This document shows positions 39,601 to 49,384 of a stretch of DNA of 64,000 bases, in pieces. A program made the translations under genes and the position numbers. The notes beneath the pieces were generated by a model that saw only the letters and a list, made by a program, of their open reading frames with translations, did no database searches and was not told where the DNA came from. Source of the stretch: Meloidogyne chitwoodi (taxonomy: Eukaryota; Nematoda; Chromadorea; Rhabditida; Meloidogynidae); NCBI GenBank assembly GCA_015183035.1, contig JACZZP010000008.1, positions 1,488,001 through 1,552,000 on the forward strand. Reading direction: 5' to 3'. Numbering within the stretch: the stretch's first letter is position 1; each line of letters begins with the position of its first letter.

Positions 39601-42600
39601 TAGCAGGCGTCGCACTGTTGATAGGAGTGTGTGTGATCTATTGGAAAGGAAAAATATATTTCATGCTAGTGATAAATGGGGTAAGAGCGGGAGCGAGATT
39701 AGCAAATACAGTAATAAATTTGGTGAGTCCAAGACAATCAAGACCACGGGTAAAAATTTCGGCAGTAGAAGAAGTACTGATACCATCTGCACCTCCAGAG
39801 GAGGATGTACTAGAAGAAAAGGCATATATATTGGATTTTATCCCAAAAGTGTACCCAGTGATTGCTAGAAAGAGAAGGTGCTATATAAATATAAACTTGA
39901 ATGGGAATAAGACGCGAGCATTATTCGATACGGGGGCAGATATAACATACGTTAATAAAAGAATGGCTGAATTATGTGGAATGAAAATTAATAAAGGAGA
40001 TTTTCCGCAGGCACAAGCAGCTAATTCCACCCCTATTGAATTAATTGGGTCCTCAAATACTTTTATTGAAATTGGGAATTTTCGAACAAATTTTCCAGTT
40101 TTAATATCAGAAAATGAAGGATGCCCGGGAGGAGCCATTATTGGGACAGACTTAATGGAAGAAATAAATAGACAAGAGGAGGATTATACAATTGGACTAG
40201 ATTTTAAAAAGGGAGAAGTCAAATTGGGAAGGAGTATATTACCAATGGTTCACGCCATTAATCTAGAATGGAAGCCGATGGCTGTACAGCTTTTGAAAAC
40301 TCAGTTACTCCCCGCATTATCAGATTCATTAGTTTGGGGAAGAATAAATCGAGGTACCGGACCCGATGATCAATTCATAACAGTAGAAAGAGATCATAAA
40401 TATTTTCCTCTTCGAGTTGGAAAATGTTTAGTAAAACCAATGGCAAAAAGAATCGTTCCCCTGAGGCTATTAAACTTTGGGAATTCAGAAGTGAAGGTGC
40501 ACGCAAATTCGAAACTAGCAGATTTGGAACCTATTGGAGAAAAGGCAAAAATTGAATCAGTAATAGAAAGAGATGAGTTATGCATGAATGATGAAGAGTG
40601 GAAGAAATTTAAAGAAGAGGTGGATCAGATACCAGAAGAAGCGAACTGGATTAAAAAGCTTCCAGATGAGCCTTTAAAATCGGAGGAAAAGCCTATTTTT
40701 GAAAGGATATCTCTAGCGGGGACAATATTAAGCGAGCAAGGATTATTGGAATTAAAGCACATTTTAGAAATAAATAAAGAAGCATTTGTGCAGGAGGATG
40801 GAAAGATAGGTAACTACAGAGGAAAGACGGTGCATAAAATTGACTTGATGGAGGGAGCTAGACCCTTACAAAATAGGCCATACAGATACCCCTTACATCT
40901 TCAAACAGAAATTGAAAAACAAATAAAGAATCTAGTGAAGCAAAATATTATTAGACCCTCAAGCTCTGCCTGGGCCTCTCCTATAGTCCTTGCAAGAAAA
41001 TCTGATGGAAGCTATCGTTTCTGCGTGGATTATCGGCGCCTTAACTCTATAACCAAAAAACAGACGTATTTTCTCCCAAGGATACAGGATTTGCTTGACT
41101 CGGCCATGGGAAAGCAGATATTTTCAGTCTTTGACATGTCCGCGGGGTTTCACCAGATAAAGCTAGCAAAAGGACATGAAGAGAGGAGTGCGTTCATATG
41201 TCACTGTGGACTTTTTGAATATTTAAGGGTACCATTTGGGCTCTCTGGCGCACCTACGACATTTCAAAAGGCAATGGAGGAGGTGCGCCAAGCGTGCTCG
41301 CGAAGCTTTTTATTTTACCTAGACGATTGCATCCTGGGATCAGAAGATGAAAGAAGCCACATTAATGATCTAAAAGCATTCCTAGAGACAATGAAAGACG
41401 CAGGACTAAAATTAAAACCAGAGAAAGGTAAGGTAGGGCAGGCGGAAATCCGATATCTGGGACATCTAATATCAGCAAAAGGCATAAGAATTGACCCAAA
41501 AGATCTTGAACCTATTATGAAGCTAAAGAAGCCAAACACCCTCACAGAGCTCAGATCACTAATTGGAATGCTCAGTTACTTTCGAAAATTCACTCCAAAT
41601 TTCGCAGAAATAATGAGCCCCATTTATGAGCTGACAAAGAAAGAAAATACGCGGGATTGGGGAGATAAACATGAGAAATCATTAGAGGCAATGCAGAAGT
41701 TACTAACTTCGGCGCCAGTTCTAGCGCCCCCTAGACTCGGGAAGCCATTTATAGTAGAAACAGACGCAAGCATTACCGCTGTCGCAGGGTGCTTATTACA
41801 AAAGGGAAAAGATGAGAATTTACACCCAGTGGCATATTTTAGCAGGAAATTAAATAATCATGAGAGAAGATACGCAGTGGTCGAGCTGGAGGCTTTGGCA
41901 ATTGTGGCTTCATTAAAAAATTTTAGACCATATCTGGAAGGGGCCGGAAGGTCAACTGTGATCACGGATAATTCCGCTCTTACATCCCTATTTCGAAGAA
42001 AAGATTTAGAAGGAAGATTAGCCAAATATCAGATTTCCATAATGGCCTATGATGTAGATATAATTTACCGCCCAGGGAAGAAAAATTACCTTTGCGACCA
42101 TCTAAGTAGATTTATAGAAAATGAAAATTCAGAAAAACAAATCGAAATTAATTTAATAAAAATAAATAAGAAAATTAGCTGGGAAGAAATGAACGCCGCC
42201 CAAAAAGAGGATGAGGAAATCCAGAAGATAAGAGAATTATTAACCCAGAATCCAGAACATGAAAAATATAGTGAACAGAAGGGAATGATTTACATGAAAG
42301 AAAGGCGTGAAATAAAATTATTAGTACCTAAAATACTCAGAAAAAGAGTTATAGAAGAGTATCATAATGATACCCTTCAGGGAGGACACCTGGGAGAGAA
42401 AAGAACATTGGAAAAAATCAAAAGATCAATGTTCTGGGATAAAATGTCGGAGGAAGTGAGCAATTTCGTGAGAATATGCGATTCATGCCAGAAAAGAAAA
42501 ATAGTTGGGTTACATCAAAGCAGAGAACCCATTTCGCCAATTAGTCCCGCGGGAAGGCCATTCCAACGCGTGCATATTGATCTAATGGGGCCAATACCTA

Positions 42601-44681
42601 TTGCGAAGAGTGGTTATAAATATGTGCTCATGATTGTTGATTCCTTTTCTAAAATGATGATACCAATTCCCCTACGAGATCAGCTTGCAGGGACAGTAAT
42701 GGACGCATTTATCAAAAATGTTATAACAAAATTTGGGGTTCCTGAATGCCTCATCTCAGATCAAGGCACTCAATTCATGAGCAATATTTTCAAAGATGTG
42801 GCGGAACTATTCGGAATTGAACTAAAGACTACTACCCCCTACCACCAGTCCGCAAACGGACAGTGTGAACGTTATAATAGGACTCTAGCTGACATGATTA
42901 GTACCACAACAAGAGGGAAAAATTGGCCCGAGACTTTACCACTCCTCGCATTTGCCTACAATACATCATTAAACTCGCAGATAGGAGAATCCCCATTTTT
43001 TGTTGTACATGGGTGGCAAGCAAGGTTGCCATCGGAAAATCAGCTAAATAAGCCAGAAAGAGAATATGGGGACATAGCAATATATACAAAAGAACTTAGG
43101 GGAAAAATTAAAGACATACACCGGGTAGTTAAAGAAAAGCTTGACTTGAATGTAGAAAAAATGAGAGATCAACAGAAAATTATTAAAGAAATAGCATGGA
43201 GGGAAGGAGATCAAGTTTTAGTTAGAAAAGAAGAAAAGGGGGCAAAATTTGATCACAAATTCTTGGGCCCATTCCAGATTATAAAAATCGAAAAGCCCAA
43301 TTTAATAATTGAGGATATTGAAACCGGGGAGAGAAAAACGATACATATGGATAAATGTAAGAAGTATAATTGCGAAGGGAACCAAGAATTGCGAAAAATG
43401 GGTGATAGAAATTTGGAAGAGGAAGAGGAGGAAAGTAACGAGAGTGCACACTTATCCCCAACAATTAACAATATATCATTTGAAAATTGTTTAATAAAGA
43501 AATTTCATAATTGCAGATTAATAAATAAATTAAATAATAATAATAATAAAATGTCGTCAATTGCCGCGGATGAAATCGTGCTGGACTTACCCGAGGAGGA
43601 GGAGAGAGAGGATGATCAAAGCATGATCAGGTGGGAAATAGCGGAAGAAACATGGACACCCTTAAGGCTAAGTTTAGAGGAAAAAGAAAGACTAGAAATA
43701 AAAAAGGAAAAAGCCCTACAGAAAGTTTTAGAAAGAAATAAAAAGGAATACGAAAATTATCAAAAACTAGAAATTAATCGGAGGAAATATTTAAGAGAAC
43801 AAAGGCATAACCTAAAACACTTAATGATAAATGAGAAAGAAAGGGCTGTGAACCTTTTAAAGAGAAATTTAAATTCTGCTTTCAGATCGGGATGCTCAAA
43901 AAATGCGGTGGAGAAGGATCGAAGAATCAAAGAAGAAAGGGCCTTGAAGAAGTCTACAGAGTGGGGGTGGCCAGCCCAAAATGATAAAACGAGAGAGGAG
44001 CACAAAAGAACAAGGATCATCAGCTTAATTACAAAAGAAATGCTCCTAAAATATGCTCAAAATAATATGAAAACTGAGAATCCTATGGAAGAAAATGAAA
44101 TGGTTGTGATGGCAACAGTCCAGATGGAGAGAGGAGACCATACATATGAAGAATTAATAGAAGAAGGAATGAGAAATCCAGGACTAATAGACTCGTTGAA
44201 GAGGGAGGTGGAAGAGGAATGGCAGAGAAATGTCAAGAAAAATTGGAGTAGGAAGCCGGAATGGGGTTTCAGAAGAGAGGGAGAAAGAGGAACTCGAAGA
44301 AATTATGAAATTTCTCCGGTCCGGGAAAATGTTGGGATAAAGGAAGATAAAGCGGAAAGTATAGTATCAGAGAAGAAAAGAAAATTGATGGAAGAGTTAA
44401 ATAAGCTAGAAGAAGAAGAAAAGGAAGAGGCTGAGAGGAAGAGAAAGGAGGAGTTAAAACAAAAAAAGGAGGAAGAGGAAACCCGTGAAGAAGAATTGAA
44501 GAAAGCGGGAAAGGAGAAGAAAAATAATTGGGAAATAGGCCTAAATATAAGAGAACTGGAGATTAAGGCTTATACTCAATATCAAAATTTACGAAAAGTC
44601 AGGAAGAAGTGGGAAGAAAACCTGGAGAAGGAAGAAAGAGTTGATTGGGAGAAGCAAAAGAAGAAAGAACCAGGAGCTTAG
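36636..44681 (+). CDS. Gag / envelope-like / Pol polyprotein of the retrotransposon
   Basis: The frame is open from about 36,465 to TAG 44,681. The first in-frame ATG is at 36,636; an acceptor-like ATTTTCAG ends at 36,473, so a spliced 5' exon could supply another start. Numbering residue 1 at 36,489: Gag capsid-like region about 75-265, without a CCHC knuckle. Hydrophobic signal about 281-300. Cys- and sequon-bearing ectodomain with RRKR at 553-556. Thr/Ser-rich stretch about 588-697. Second Cys-containing block to about 1025. TM about 1030-1052. Protease DTGAD at 1147-1151. RT from about 1450, with YLDD at 1610-1613. RNase H with TDAS near 1758. Integrase HHCC, then D2031, D2091, E2127 (D,D35E). 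A GPF module near 2255, then an acidic/basic coiled-coil-like tail to the end. No internal stop or frameshift. It is annotated as one ORF, but how the parts are expressed separately is unknown. Confidence 0.9.
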   Translation: MEMEGIKTKIRSIEEANMERGATGLPYPTCYTGTEDFLTYLKAFNRVATAHGWQPPRCCQILPIYLRGAALAVYEGMPEEEKSSWKNLVEGLAERLKKVSTREVARLKMIERRQKVGETVEEFAQALRTLVERAYPDSSLELDLSMLGLNPEAKLNLKGEQGEMSKRFRDEQCRDRFRAGLLPEIREKVIFMEEPGTLTEAIAQARRVEELTSSIKEDLWRRTGGYRVNETSFPYICLLAILCLLIPKTESQFQICTKNFPEVTGMILDFPKDHNCTMPIEELPELKKINIFVPIRLPKKFSVFRCHKWNVQICTESYLSIYQKDFENTNIFFEKISKNECWKTWDSQLLEIRGEKVWQTPRDWKKEYAIFGVKCKNVSGLTLEEGSAAILDGKKLITSWGDEFLVDRIQDEKEGWSKNILFEEILMWRIPNPSYWNTHFRVGPVSAEIWTPKVIVVDEMQYSFIYHKNETHPENLYGIPENALRMENDVFIEIINENKENTTRRKRQSGAWGHMKKNKKMFQEVETTIPATTNFVTITTEKEKLTTPIWKITPLPTQRSTQRTFQLPTTTPQISTRSTTISINTQRTSQMPTTTTQIGTRSTARSTTTQKIPEITRTTTRILSTSTRGTTVRKITTTTSKPTTRREANQNFHINYLHKHFKRIDQTTPKIQIITEKKTISPIPEKLIETTEKITTTLVMKREVSEKPWIDPKDENHANSRLNYLDWKTEQRRVVEAREKWISDCHSRNSQLGIARALAREMPEQAARSLYNRDDITATLLNTQDGQIRWQINRCQQVKAEIVAWNQMRGNECYKEIPVVVNKKRYFIKPGGRDLLTEGTKINCSKKRKIIDEKLANGSKIEDLKIISPFESSPRINRQNPLIFNLGSIFESDQIRLDQNLQDLTKRLNRPELTFPEEEISEDETSEGNNSTKGTVKAILAQGNNAIQSVVEQGNVIIAKSSELIEKGKSFWDDPFGIKSTIKMIIMVVAGVALLIGVCVIYWKGKIYFMLVINGVRAGARLANTVINLVSPRQSRPRVKISAVEEVLIPSAPPEEDVLEEKAYILDFIPKVYPVIARKRRCYININLNGNKTRALFDTGADITYVNKRMAELCGMKINKGDFPQAQAANSTPIELIGSSNTFIEIGNFRTNFPVLISENEGCPGGAIIGTDLMEEINRQEEDYTIGLDFKKGEVKLGRSILPMVHAINLEWKPMAVQLLKTQLLPALSDSLVWGRINRGTGPDDQFITVERDHKYFPLRVGKCLVKPMAKRIVPLRLLNFGNSEVKVHANSKLADLEPIGEKAKIESVIERDELCMNDEEWKKFKEEVDQIPEEANWIKKLPDEPLKSEEKPIFERISLAGTILSEQGLLELKHILEINKEAFVQEDGKIGNYRGKTVHKIDLMEGARPLQNRPYRYPLHLQTEIEKQIKNLVKQNIIRPSSSAWASPIVLARKSDGSYRFCVDYRRLNSITKKQTYFLPRIQDLLDSAMGKQIFSVFDMSAGFHQIKLAKGHEERSAFICHCGLFEYLRVPFGLSGAPTTFQKAMEEVRQACSRSFLFYLDDCILGSEDERSHINDLKAFLETMKDAGLKLKPEKGKVGQAEIRYLGHLISAKGIRIDPKDLEPIMKLKKPNTLTELRSLIGMLSYFRKFTPNFAEIMSPIYELTKKENTRDWGDKHEKSLEAMQKLLTSAPVLAPPRLGKPFIVETDASITAVAGCLLQKGKDENLHPVAYFSRKLNNHERRYAVVELEALAIVASLKNFRPYLEGAGRSTVITDNSALTSLFRRKDLEGRLAKYQISIMAYDVDIIYRPGKKNYLCDHLSRFIENENSEKQIEINLIKINKKISWEEMNAAQKEDEEIQKIRELLTQNPEHEKYSEQKGMIYMKERREIKLLVPKILRKRVIEEYHNDTLQGGHLGEKRTLEKIKRSMFWDKMSEEVSNFVRICDSCQKRKIVGLHQSREPISPISPAGRPFQRVHIDLMGPIPIAKSGYKYVLMIVDSFSKMMIPIPLRDQLAGTVMDAFIKNVITKFGVPECLISDQGTQFMSNIFKDVAELFGIELKTTTPYHQSANGQCERYNRTLADMISTTTRGKNWPETLPLLAFAYNTSLNSQIGESPFFVVHGWQARLPSENQLNKPEREYGDIAIYTKELRGKIKDIHRVVKEKLDLNVEKMRDQQKIIKEIAWREGDQVLVRKEEKGAKFDHKFLGPFQIIKIEKPNLIIEDIETGERKTIHMDKCKKYNCEGNQELRKMGDRNLEEEEEESNESAHLSPTINNISFENCLIKKFHNCRLINKLNNNNNKMSSIAADEIVLDLPEEEEREDDQSMIRWEIAEETWTPLRLSLEEKERLEIKKEKALQKVLERNKKEYENYQKLEINRRKYLREQRHNLKHLMINEKERAVNLLKRNLNSAFRSGCSKNAVEKDRRIKEERALKKSTEWGWPAQNDKTREEHKRTRIISLITKEMLLKYAQNNMKTENPMEENEMVVMATVQMERGDHTYEELIEEGMRNPGLIDSLKREVEEEWQRNVKKNWSRKPEWGFRREGERGTRRNYEISPVRENVGIKEDKAESIVSEKKRKLMEELNKLEEEEKEEAERKRKEELKQKKEEEETREEELKKAGKEKKNNWEIGLNIRELEIKAYTQYQNLRKVRKKWEENLEKEERVDWEKQKKKEPGA
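43503..43553 (+). promoter_or_regulatory. Possible splice acceptor and internal start for the C-terminal module
   Basis: TTTCATAATTGCAG ends at 43,516, followed by an AT-rich 34-nt stretch and ATG at 43,551 in the polyprotein frame (MSSIAADEIVLDLPEEEE). The sequence around the junction has leader-like composition. This suggests that a spliced mRNA could yield a separate protein of about 376 residues from the tail. Inference only. Confidence 0.4.
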
Positions 44682-47258
44682 AAGAGGAGAAGAAAATTGG
44701 TGATGGGATTTAACCGTGTAGATTAGAAACTTTTACTTTAGATTAGAAATTGTTAACATTCCCACTTAAGTTAATTAGTTAAAATATTTTATTGTAATGC
44801 CCTTTATCACAATATTAATTCATAAAATTTTACCAAGTGCGGGGTTAGTGTCAGATATCTCATCCGTATAAGTAGAAATACAAAAATTTAAAGAAGAAAC
44901 CAAAAGAAGATAAATAATGAACATTTTAATTAATAGAATAATTTTAAAATAAGAATTTGGAAAGAAATTTAAATTAAAGAGTGATTTTGGGAAATTATTG
45001 AGAATGCGCAAAAGAGTGAAAAGCTGCAGGTGGTTCAAATTTAAAATCGGAGGAAAGGAAAGGAGTGCGTTAAAAAATATACAAAAGGGAGGCAATAAAA
45101 ATAGAGGATAGAAGCTAACAAAAATAAGTTGTTGACAGTCAAATTGTAAAGAAATGAAAAAAAAAAAAATAATAATAATAATAAAACAAGAAGGAAAGGC
45201 CAAAATACACCAAAAATTGACACCCAGAATAAAAATCAGACCAACCGTTTAACCAAAACACAAGCACCGTCCGAAAAGCTGGAACAGAAGAAAGGAGTCA
45301 TCCAGTTAGAAGTCCACTCGACAAGATACCGCCATAAAAGAAAAATATAAAAATAAGAGGAAAAAGTAATGAGGAGGGTACTTATGTATCCGTTCTCGGA
45401 GCAGACTACATAAGCACCCTTTAAACTGACCGATAAAGCAGACTTCGGAGCCTCAGCTCCCAATAGTTAGGCAAGTACCGGCCAAAGAATCGCCAGGAAG
45501 TGTCTGCGTTAAACCATGGAAGCTGGAGCTTGTCTAAGCCAATGCTAATTGTTGACGCACATTACGACCAATTGAACCTGTGAAAAGAAAATATATCAAT
45601 TATAAGTATTATTAATGTTGGGCACTAGACGTGAATTATGTAAAATAAGGAACGGATAAATTCCGTCCCTCATCCACACGTATTATCAGCCACCGCTGGA
45701 CAAATACAGCCAAATGGCTTAACTCATGGGCCATTAAATTATAAACCTGATAATCAAAAGCTGACCAACTAATGCAGAAGGTCTATAGCAAGAAACGGAT
45801 GAGGCACTCCACTTCTCCCAACATTGGTAATATAATTCACACAGCACAAGACAGCATCATCTGACACTTGCCAAAGCATTAGAAATCATTGGGAAGATGA
45901 CCAAGAATGAAAAATAAATAAATTAACAGGAGAAAGTTAAAGCAAAAGAAACCTGTAACCAAATCCAGAATGTTCAGTAGCATTAGATGCTACAGAGTAA
46001 AAGGGGAGGATGAAGCCATATATTTGCCTCGCCCGTGTTTCCACCTGAAGAGAAAGTCAAATGAAGCCAAAGCATTGTTCGGGCAGCAGTATAAGAATGG
46101 GAATCTGAAACCAAATGTTCGGGCGGACTGTTTAACATTTTCTCGATTGCATCTTTGCATTTGTCTGAGCTTAAAAGAATTAAGGAAACCAAAAAGAAGA
46201 TAATCAACCTGGGAAGAGAAATTATTTATCCAATGGGCATATCCTTCACCATCGGTGAATCAGAACCAGAAACTAGAAGGCGACTGTCAGAAGACCAAGC
46301 TGTTGGAGGGCTAATCCGGGCCGAGGCTTGTCCCAAGCCTCGACCTTGAGCCCTGAAAAAAAAAAAAAAAAATATTCTTAAACGATAAAATTTGGAACCT
46401 GATAGAATAGCAGCTGAAAATACCAAATCCAAGTTGTTCCTGAATATAAACAGCACGAAGAAATGGAAGCATTAAAATTTGCGTTTAAACTAAAAATAAA
46501 TAAATTGTAATGAAATAGAGACTATCATAAGAGGTATGGAATAAAAATAAATAGAGGAAAGCGAAATAAGAGGGGAAGAGTGAATGGACGCCATTAAAAT
46601 CAATAAGAAATGCTGAAGAAGAGGGAATGAGAAATGGACAAAAGCGCGTGCGACATTTGGGTAAAGTGACAATTGGCAACGAAGCCTACCAGTGACGGGC
46701 AAAATCGAAAAATAAAATAAAATCGGAATAAGAAAGAAAGGGGTAAGATTGAAGCTGAAAGGAAACCTAAAAAACGAAAGACGAAATAAAAAGGTTCAAA
46801 AACACGAAATAATACGAAATTACGAAAGGCATAGAAAACGCGTGAATTAGAAAGTTTAGGAAAGTGTAAAATCAAAACAAAATATGGAACATAATTATGT
46901 CAAAGAAGAAATTAAATGTTTACTTCGTAATAAAAATTTAGACGAAAATCAATTAAAAAAAAAAAAAAAAATGGAAATAAACACGACTAGAAAAAGGGAA
47001 TTAATAAAATGTGAAAGTGATGAGAAATGAAAATTTTTGATAGAAAATAGTTTTTATATAAAGAAATAAGGAGAAATTGTCATAAAAACAGAACGCCAAA
47101 GATATATATTTTGCAAAAATTGGAAAACGAAATTTCGGGTCCAGTGGAAATTTTGGAACTTTCCCATCACTGGCTTCAACTTCATAAGAAAGATGTCGAA
47201 TAAAGAAAAGTGAAATAACCCCGCACTGTCCCTCACGTTCTAACCCCCGCGAAGAGAA
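44682..47258 (+). other. 3' noncoding stretch of the retrotransposon
   Basis: About 2.6 kb between the polyprotein stop and the 3' LTR. The plus strand is purine-rich with A-runs (46,355 and 46,956). No long sense ORF. The minus strand shows several polypyrimidine-CAG motifs (for example near 46,353, 46,220 and 45,587), but these follow from the strand bias. Function unknown. Confidence 0.6.
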
Positions 47259-47528
47259 TGTCATAGTCCGAAAATTCCCCGCCCAACTTTTGGGAAATAA
47301 AAGGGAAGAGAAAATCAGCAAATAAAGCCCAGTCTTTAATTAACACACCAACCGATTAGGCTGGTTCTCCCTCCCCTTTAAAACTCCATATATTATATTT
47401 TTTTTATTTAAATTGTGATAAAACTTTATTGGGAGTTTTCTGTTAAAGGTATCAAAAAAGGCGCGTCCCGGGAGTTGACTCCTCAACTCTCGGGACCCAA
47501 CGCCTCCAGCCAGAGCTGGTTTTTAAGA
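47259..47528 (+). repeat. 3' LTR
   Basis: 270-bp direct repeat of 35,178-35,447 with no difference seen. It is preceded by the short purine run GAAGAGAA and followed by the target duplication TGATT. Confidence 0.92.
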
Positions 47529-47864
47529 TGATTTGATCGGTCAAATTAGTGAAAAGACTCTACTTTTTGAGCTTTTTCGAATGACATAAAAATTATTTGA
47601 AAATGTTTAAAATGAAAAAAGTTATACAAGCTAATCTGAATTAGCCGACTCTGAATCGTCCTTTACCGATGCAAAATGGTCAAAGAAGTAAAGAGAAAGA
47701 GCCAGCGGCAACACTGTCGCAAAGTGCCTTTGTAGTATTTTTTGCCTCTCTTATGTAATCACACTATCTCATTAATAATTTCTTCTCTTCTTTCTCCATT
47801 GCATTTTCTCATTCTCTCTTAAAAGGAAAATTGCCTTAATTTTAGGAAAGATCCCAAATTTTAT

Positions 47865-47995
47865 GGGAGGAATTTCGGGTGGGATTTTTTTCTAACAATG
47901 ACCGGGAGGGATTTTTCGTGATAAATCCCGAATCCCAAAAAATCCAAAAAAACCGGGATTCTGGGACCGGGATCCCGGCCGGTATCCCCCCTGTG
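47865..47995. repeat. GGGATTT/AATCCC-rich repetitive patch
   Basis: Clustered GGGATTTTT, AAATCCCGAATCCC, CCGGGATTCTGGGACCGGGA and CCGGCCGGTATCCCC motifs form several short inverted repeats, unlike the AT-rich flanks. It is probably part of a dispersed repeat lying between the TIR element and tmed-10. The rest of 47,672-48,168 shows nothing else. Confidence 0.4.
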
Positions 47996-48165
47996 TCGGT
48001 CTCTAATTAGAATAAATCAGTTTAATTAGTTAAATAATTTTTCGAAAAGAAAACTTTAAAATATTTAAATATTTGGCAACGTGTATTATATTTTGTTTTT
48101 GCTGGTAATACAACTTTACTTTTTAGAGTGAATTTAATTTTTTACTTATTATTTGTTAATTTTTA

Positions 48166-48175
48166 ATAATTTTAG
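48166..48175 (+). promoter_or_regulatory. Candidate trans-splice acceptor for the tmed-10-like gene
   Basis: AATAATTTTAG ends at 48,175, 6 nt before the start ATG at 48,182, as expected for a spliced-leader acceptor in nematodes. Confidence 0.55.
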
Positions 48176-48181
48176 AACAAA

Positions 48182-49139
48182 ATGAAACGTATAGAGCTTT
48201 CTAAATTTTATCTTTTAATTTCAACTATTTTAATTAATTTGTTTTTGACGGAAGCATTGAGATTTTATGTTCCAACTAATGAAAAAAGATGTATAAGAGA
48301 GGAAATCCATAAAAATGTTGTGATGACTGGTGATTACGAGGTTTCTGACTCTGTGGGACATACAATGACTGTGCATGTTAGTATTTTTATTTAATAAAAT
48401 TAATATAAAACTAGAAAATGTTTTTTATATTTTTGTTTAAATTAAAAATAAAATAATATTACCCTGATTCTAATATTGTCAATTATGGGGCTTTGACAAA
48501 AACAGCTACAAAGACTGGCCAAAACCTCAATGAAAGCAATTTTTAAAATTAAAATACTAGGTAACAGACACTCGTGGCCATACACTCTATAACCGGCAGA
48601 ATTTTCCTGAGACTCGTGGTAAGATTGCATTTACTGCCGATGAGTACGATGTCTTTGAAATTTGCTTCTTAGATCATGGACCGACACGTATTAATTTTTT
48701 ATAATTTTTTTTAAGTTTCCTTTTAAGATCAGCACAAAATAAATCGTGAAGTTTCGCTTCAACTTAAGCATGGTGTTGAAGCAAAGAATTATGATGATTT
48801 GGCTAAAGCAGAGAAACTAAAACCATTAGAAGTTGAGCTTCGACGATTGGAGGATCTTTCAGATTCAATTGTTCAAGATTTTGTTTATATGCGTCAACGG
48901 GAAGAGGAAATGCGTGACACAAATGGTATATAATTAAATATTCTTGTTATTCCTAGTTTATAGGGACCCAGGTTAAAATTGATAATAATTAAACACAAAA
49001 TAATTTATTTATTTAAGAATCGACAAACAGTCGAGTCCTATATCTGAGCATTTTCTCAATGCTATGTCTTCTTGGGTTGGCTGTTTGGCAGGTTCTCTAC
49101 ATGCGATCATATTTTAAGTCTAAAAAATTGATTGATTAG
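48182..49139 (+). CDS. tmed-10: p24/TMED10-type cargo receptor
   Basis: Four exons: 48182-48376, 48561-48687, 48728-48925 and 49018-49139. The signal peptide ([17 protein letters not shown]) is followed by the GOLD domain ([20 protein letters not shown], then GDYEVSD), with Cys residues at the RCIREE and FEICFLDHG positions. The coiled-coil segment is [20 protein letters not shown], then [36 protein letters not shown], and tail [11 protein letters not shown]. The KKLI-type tail with an upstream FF/YF matches the TMED10 class, which cycles between ER and Golgi through COPI/COPII binding and sorts GPI-anchored and other cargo. The length is normal for the family (about 205 residues). Confidence 0.92.
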
Positions 49140-49384
49140 AGTAAGTTATTCTGTTAAAATTATTTTTTGTTTCTTTGGCCTTTGATATATTTTTAATATA
49201 ATTATATTCTATATATATTTTTCTGTGTTTCATTGTTTTGTAAACTTTTTAAAAAAGTTGTTAGTTTGGTAATTCATATTTTAAGGTTTGAGAATTTTGT
49301 TTTGTTGTTTCTTCCTATAAAATCTATCATTATTTCCCTTTATCATATGAAATCATTTTTAAGCCTTTTAATAATAAACAAAAA

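Larger units (their letters stand above)
35178..47528 (+). mobile_element. Intact Ty3/gypsy-class LTR retrotransposon with envelope-like module
   Basis: 12,351 bp bounded by two 270-bp direct repeats that I could not tell apart by eye. It is flanked by a 5-bp target duplication TGATT (35,173-35,177 and 47,529-47,533). The 5' LTR is followed at once by a TGG-starting primer-binding site. A short purine run (GAAGAGAA, 47,251-47,258) precedes the 3' LTR. Internal parts are a 1-kb leader, one long Gag/Env-like/Pol frame, and a 2.6-kb 3' noncoding stretch. The RT (YLDD), integrase following RNase H, and a GPF-type module after integrase place Pol with Ty3/gypsy (Metaviridae). Identical LTRs plus an intact frame indicate a very recent insertion. 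Confidence 0.93.
34953..47671. repeat. TIR element split by the LTR retrotransposon
   Basis: The left end CGGTAGGGGACGATTCAGAG (34,953 on) is matched in inverted orientation at the right end (CTGAATCGTCCTTTACCG, 47,651-47,668). A further ATAACTTTTTT-type match lies inside both ends. Without the retrotransposon and its duplicated TGATT, the element would be about 360 bp and noncoding, so it looks like a MITE. I could not define its own target duplication with confidence. Confidence 0.65.

Noticed and set aside
44820..47321. Several minus-strand ORFs of 60-127 codons and CAG acceptor-like sites in the retrotransposon 3' region
   Set aside because: The plus strand is purine-rich, so its complement automatically yields Phe/Leu/Ser-rich hydrophobic frames and polypyrimidine-CAG motifs. 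No consistent exon chain could be built.
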